The translations under genes and the position numbers were made by a program. Below the pieces are notes generated by a model, which ran no database searches, had not been told where the DNA came from, and saw only the letters and a program-made list of their open reading frames with translations. This document shows, in pieces, positions 35,801-64,000 of a stretch of DNA of 64,000 nt (position 1 is the first letter of the stretch; the number at the start of each line of letters is the position of its first letter). The stretch spans positions 67,274,501 through 67,338,500 of the forward strand of contig NC_060215.1 of NCBI RefSeq assembly GCF_021130785.1. Direction: 5' to 3'. Origin of the DNA: Homalodisca vitripennis. Lineage: Eukaryota; Arthropoda; Insecta; Hemiptera; Cicadellidae.

Positions 35801-36109
35801 CTTAGAATATAATCCATCATATATCTGAAGACCCAGCACATCCAGCCCTAAAAAACGACAAAACTTACCAATTTTGGATTTACCAGTACACATTCAAAAT
35901 ATTTGAAAAAAGGCAGTCGCGCGACTGGCCGACAGAAGTGACTTCTTCTTATAACGGAGTATGACTATAGATCTTGAGGAAGTATGTTTGCTTATTATGG
36001 TTATTAAATATGTGATTTTCTGTTATGTGCGACAGTGTTTTTAGTTTGAAGAAATGGAACATTTAACCAGCATGGACCTGCAATTTGCGAATTATATTTT
36101 GATTTTCAA
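32847..36109. other. Intergenic region, mostly unannotated
   Basis: 33240-33400 is unusually rich in CG and contains CCCGCCCC and TATAAAG on the plus strand, compatible with a promoter or a decayed repeat. ATAAATGTGATTTGATTTGA near 34158-34177 resembles the tail of a LINE 3' UTR. GAAATAAACAAATAT at 33162-33176 recurs at 36438-36452 with similar downstream bases. No coding motif otherwise. Confidence 0.4.
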
Positions 36110-36420
36110 ATTTTTATTGGACATTGACAGATGATTTTTCATTATTTGTAAGAAGATCAACATTGTTCAAACGTTCTGCTCCTTTATTGTCTCTATATCT
36201 TTGCGAACGTTGTCTTGAAAGTTCTTTTGAATATAATTTAGCCAATTCTTTTTGCCTTGCCTGCTTCTCTTAATCAGTAGTATTTTTATTTACGCTCACT
36301 TCTATTTTCTGGTTTTTGTAAATTACCAATTCTGCTTCGCTATTTTCAGAGCTTCCATTACCACTTTTTTATTTGGTTTTGTGGATGAATCGTAATAACT
36401 GTCTTCGTTTTCCTTCATTA
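36110..36420 (-). pseudogene. Broken coding remnant of unknown family
   Basis: Minus strand: MKENEDSYYDSSTKPNK, then after a shift SENSEAELVIYKNQKIEVSV, a stop, and EKQARQKELAKLYSKELSRQ followed by a basic RSQRYRDN stretch. The composition is protein-like over about 100 codons but I do not recognise it. The basic helix could belong to a transposon accessory protein. It lies next to the inverted repeat at 36547. Confidence 0.45.
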
Positions 36421-36546
36421 TAATTATAAGTTGAAAAAGAAATAAACAAATATTTACTATATGTGAATCCAAATAACAATAATATATACTTTCTGTCACA
36501 GCTGATAACAGGCGTCATTCTCATGGCCTAGTTGTTGACTGCTGGT

Positions 36547-36712
36547 AGTTTCAGTCAAACGTGCTTTAAATTGGATGTTAGTTCAGATCAGATGTTTTTA
36601 TAACGGTTTTTTTATGTTTCGGTAAAGCTGTCGTTCTACTTTCAAAGCACAAGGAAAACATAAACATGAGCGACAAAACATATATTCACAGCCCGCTAAA
36701 AGTAGTAGTCAC
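36547..36712 (+). repeat. Inverted repeat arm upstream of Drp1 exon 1
   Basis: Shares GTTCAGATCAGATGTTT, TAAAGCTGTCGTTCTACTTT-like and AGCCCGC(T/C)AAAAGTAG blocks with the reverse complement of 38384-38583. Divergence and a small insertion in the right copy indicate an old dispersed repeat. Confidence 0.8.
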
Positions 36713-62758
<26,046 letters not shown>

Positions 62759-62871
62759 GTATTTTAATCTTATTTATTATTAACTCAATGATTGTTAATA
62801 AATAAATCACAACGTGAGTGTAGTTGAAGTCTACATCATTCACTATTTGCTTTATACGTAAAGTAAACAAT
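62759..62871. other. Start of Drp1 intron 6
   Basis: Follows the donor GTATTTTA; nothing seen. Confidence 0.6.
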
Positions 62872-62875
62872 TTAA

Positions 62876-63910
62876 CCCTTTCAGGGCCAGGACCAAATAT
62901 GAGATGTTGCAAAATTTTTTCACATGTCATATCCCCTTGTGACTAGTCAAAAGTGCCAGGCTAAAATTGGCGATTTTGCAGTCTCTTAGATTAAAATTTA
63001 TAACTTTTCATAAAAATTAGAGAATGACCTAAAAGTTGCACCAAATTACTCGTAGAGATATATACTATCAACAAAAAAATATATAGATGTAGTTTTAAGT
63101 CATTTAAAATTAAAAAAAAAATAATGTTTTAATGGATTACGTAAAAAAAATTTTATTTTTGTATTTTTTTTGTAAATAACTAAAAAAGGAAAAATAATTT
63201 TACTGTGGGAAGCTATGTTATTATATTTTACATTTAGAAAGGAACAACCATACAAAATTTTGTGTTATTTCTCTCATAAATAAATTTTTTATGACACATT
63301 TTGTATAAATACGCATTATTGTACTTCGCAACATTTTATAAATGATAAAGCAACTACTCTTACACTGCAAGAAACTTAAAATAAATATTCACATTATGGA
63401 TGTACTGGTAAACAGATGATTGTAGGATCCATAAACAGTTTCAATACAGTTAAGAACACTATTTACCAAGAAATATTTACACAATTTTATTTGAAATTTA
63501 TTTACACTTTTTCTATTTACAAATATGCTACTTACAATTTCACTCCCGTCAGATCGCAAATTGTCAGTCATTGTAACTACTACACACAATAGCTAAGCAG
63601 GTAACTACTAACACTACTAATATTTACAACCACAAAATAAAATAATGAAGAAGAATCCAGCATACAATGGTACGATTACACTAAAGCATCAAGAATTAAC
63701 AACAATAGATTGAGTCAGCTGATAATGTCACGAGACAATTACGAAATAAAAATGCATAGACCCCCAAAATAAAAATAATATTCCTATTAATTATCTACAA
63801 ATATACCAGGGAATAAAAAAACATAAAACTTTAATCATTTGACGTCGTATTTATTTAAGAAAACGACGAATATCAAGGCGGCAATATATTGCCGCCTGGC
63901 CCGGAAAGGG
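62876..63910. mobile_element. piggyBac-like MITE, third family
   Basis: 1035 bp flanked by TTAA (62872-62875, 63911-63914). Ends CCCTTTCAGGGCCAGG and inverted CCCTTTCCGGGCCAGG agree at 15 of 16 bases. The right subterminal region holds a perfect 20-base palindrome, GGCGGCAATATATTGCCGCC (63877-63896). No transposase; AT-rich middle. Confidence 0.85.
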
Positions 63911-63914
63911 TTAA

Positions 63915-64000
63915 ATGTTAATAAATTGTTAACACTCTTAATTCTGAATTTTATTTTATTTCTTGTAAATATAAATAAGTTATGTTTTATATATGCATTA
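63915..64000. other. Drp1 intron 6 at window end
   Basis: AT-rich; nothing seen. Confidence 0.6.

Overview
The window is nuclear DNA of an animal, almost certainly an insect with a repeat-rich, AT-rich genome. The evidence is spliced genes with GT-AG introns of up to about 13 kb, insect-like Drp1 and rhomboid-4 sequences, and many insect-type transposon families (mariner/Tc1, Tigger/pogo, hAT, PIF/Harbinger-like, piggyBac-like MITEs, Jockey/CR1-type LINEs, Ty3/Gypsy). A hemipteroid insect is a guess I cannot prove from sequence alone.

Two host genes can be read exon by exon, and they lie head to head. On the minus strand (97-27567) is the 5' part of an EF-hand rhomboid intramembrane protease (rhomboid-4/RHBDL3 type): seven coding exons, including a 24-nt microexon, with all phases consistent. 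It holds the EF-hand pair and the GASG catalytic serine and runs off the left edge before the catalytic histidine. On the plus strand (37499-62758) is the 5' part of dynamin-related protein 1 (Drp1): six coding exons covering nearly the whole GTPase domain, running off the right edge. About 10 kb separates the two start codons. No other host gene, rRNA gene or functional tRNA gene was recognised.

The rest is introns and intergenic DNA filled with mobile elements of several ages. 0-20 kb: decayed mariners, a LINE copy split by a piggyBac-like MITE, Jockey/CR1-type reverse transcriptase fragments, a better preserved LINE at 11.7-13.3 kb and a Gypsy remnant. 20-33 kb: a short poly(A) retrocopy with a 12-bp target duplication, a DD41D-type mariner with inverted repeats of about 550 bp, and a Harbinger-like element with a possible MADF vestige. 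33-48 kb: an inverted repeat pair around Drp1 exon 1, Tigger-like elements (one inserted in another open reading frame), an internally deleted mariner and a second copy of the piggyBac-like MITE. 48-64 kb: a tRNA-like SINE between (TA)n tracts, two further TTAA-flanked MITEs, a second DD41D-type mariner and a hAT remnant.

The host genes are not known to form a pathway; their pairing is positional. The features that most repay checking are the long-TIR DD41D mariner, the unexplained 109-bp retrocopy, the Tigger-interrupted coding region of unknown identity, and the microexon.
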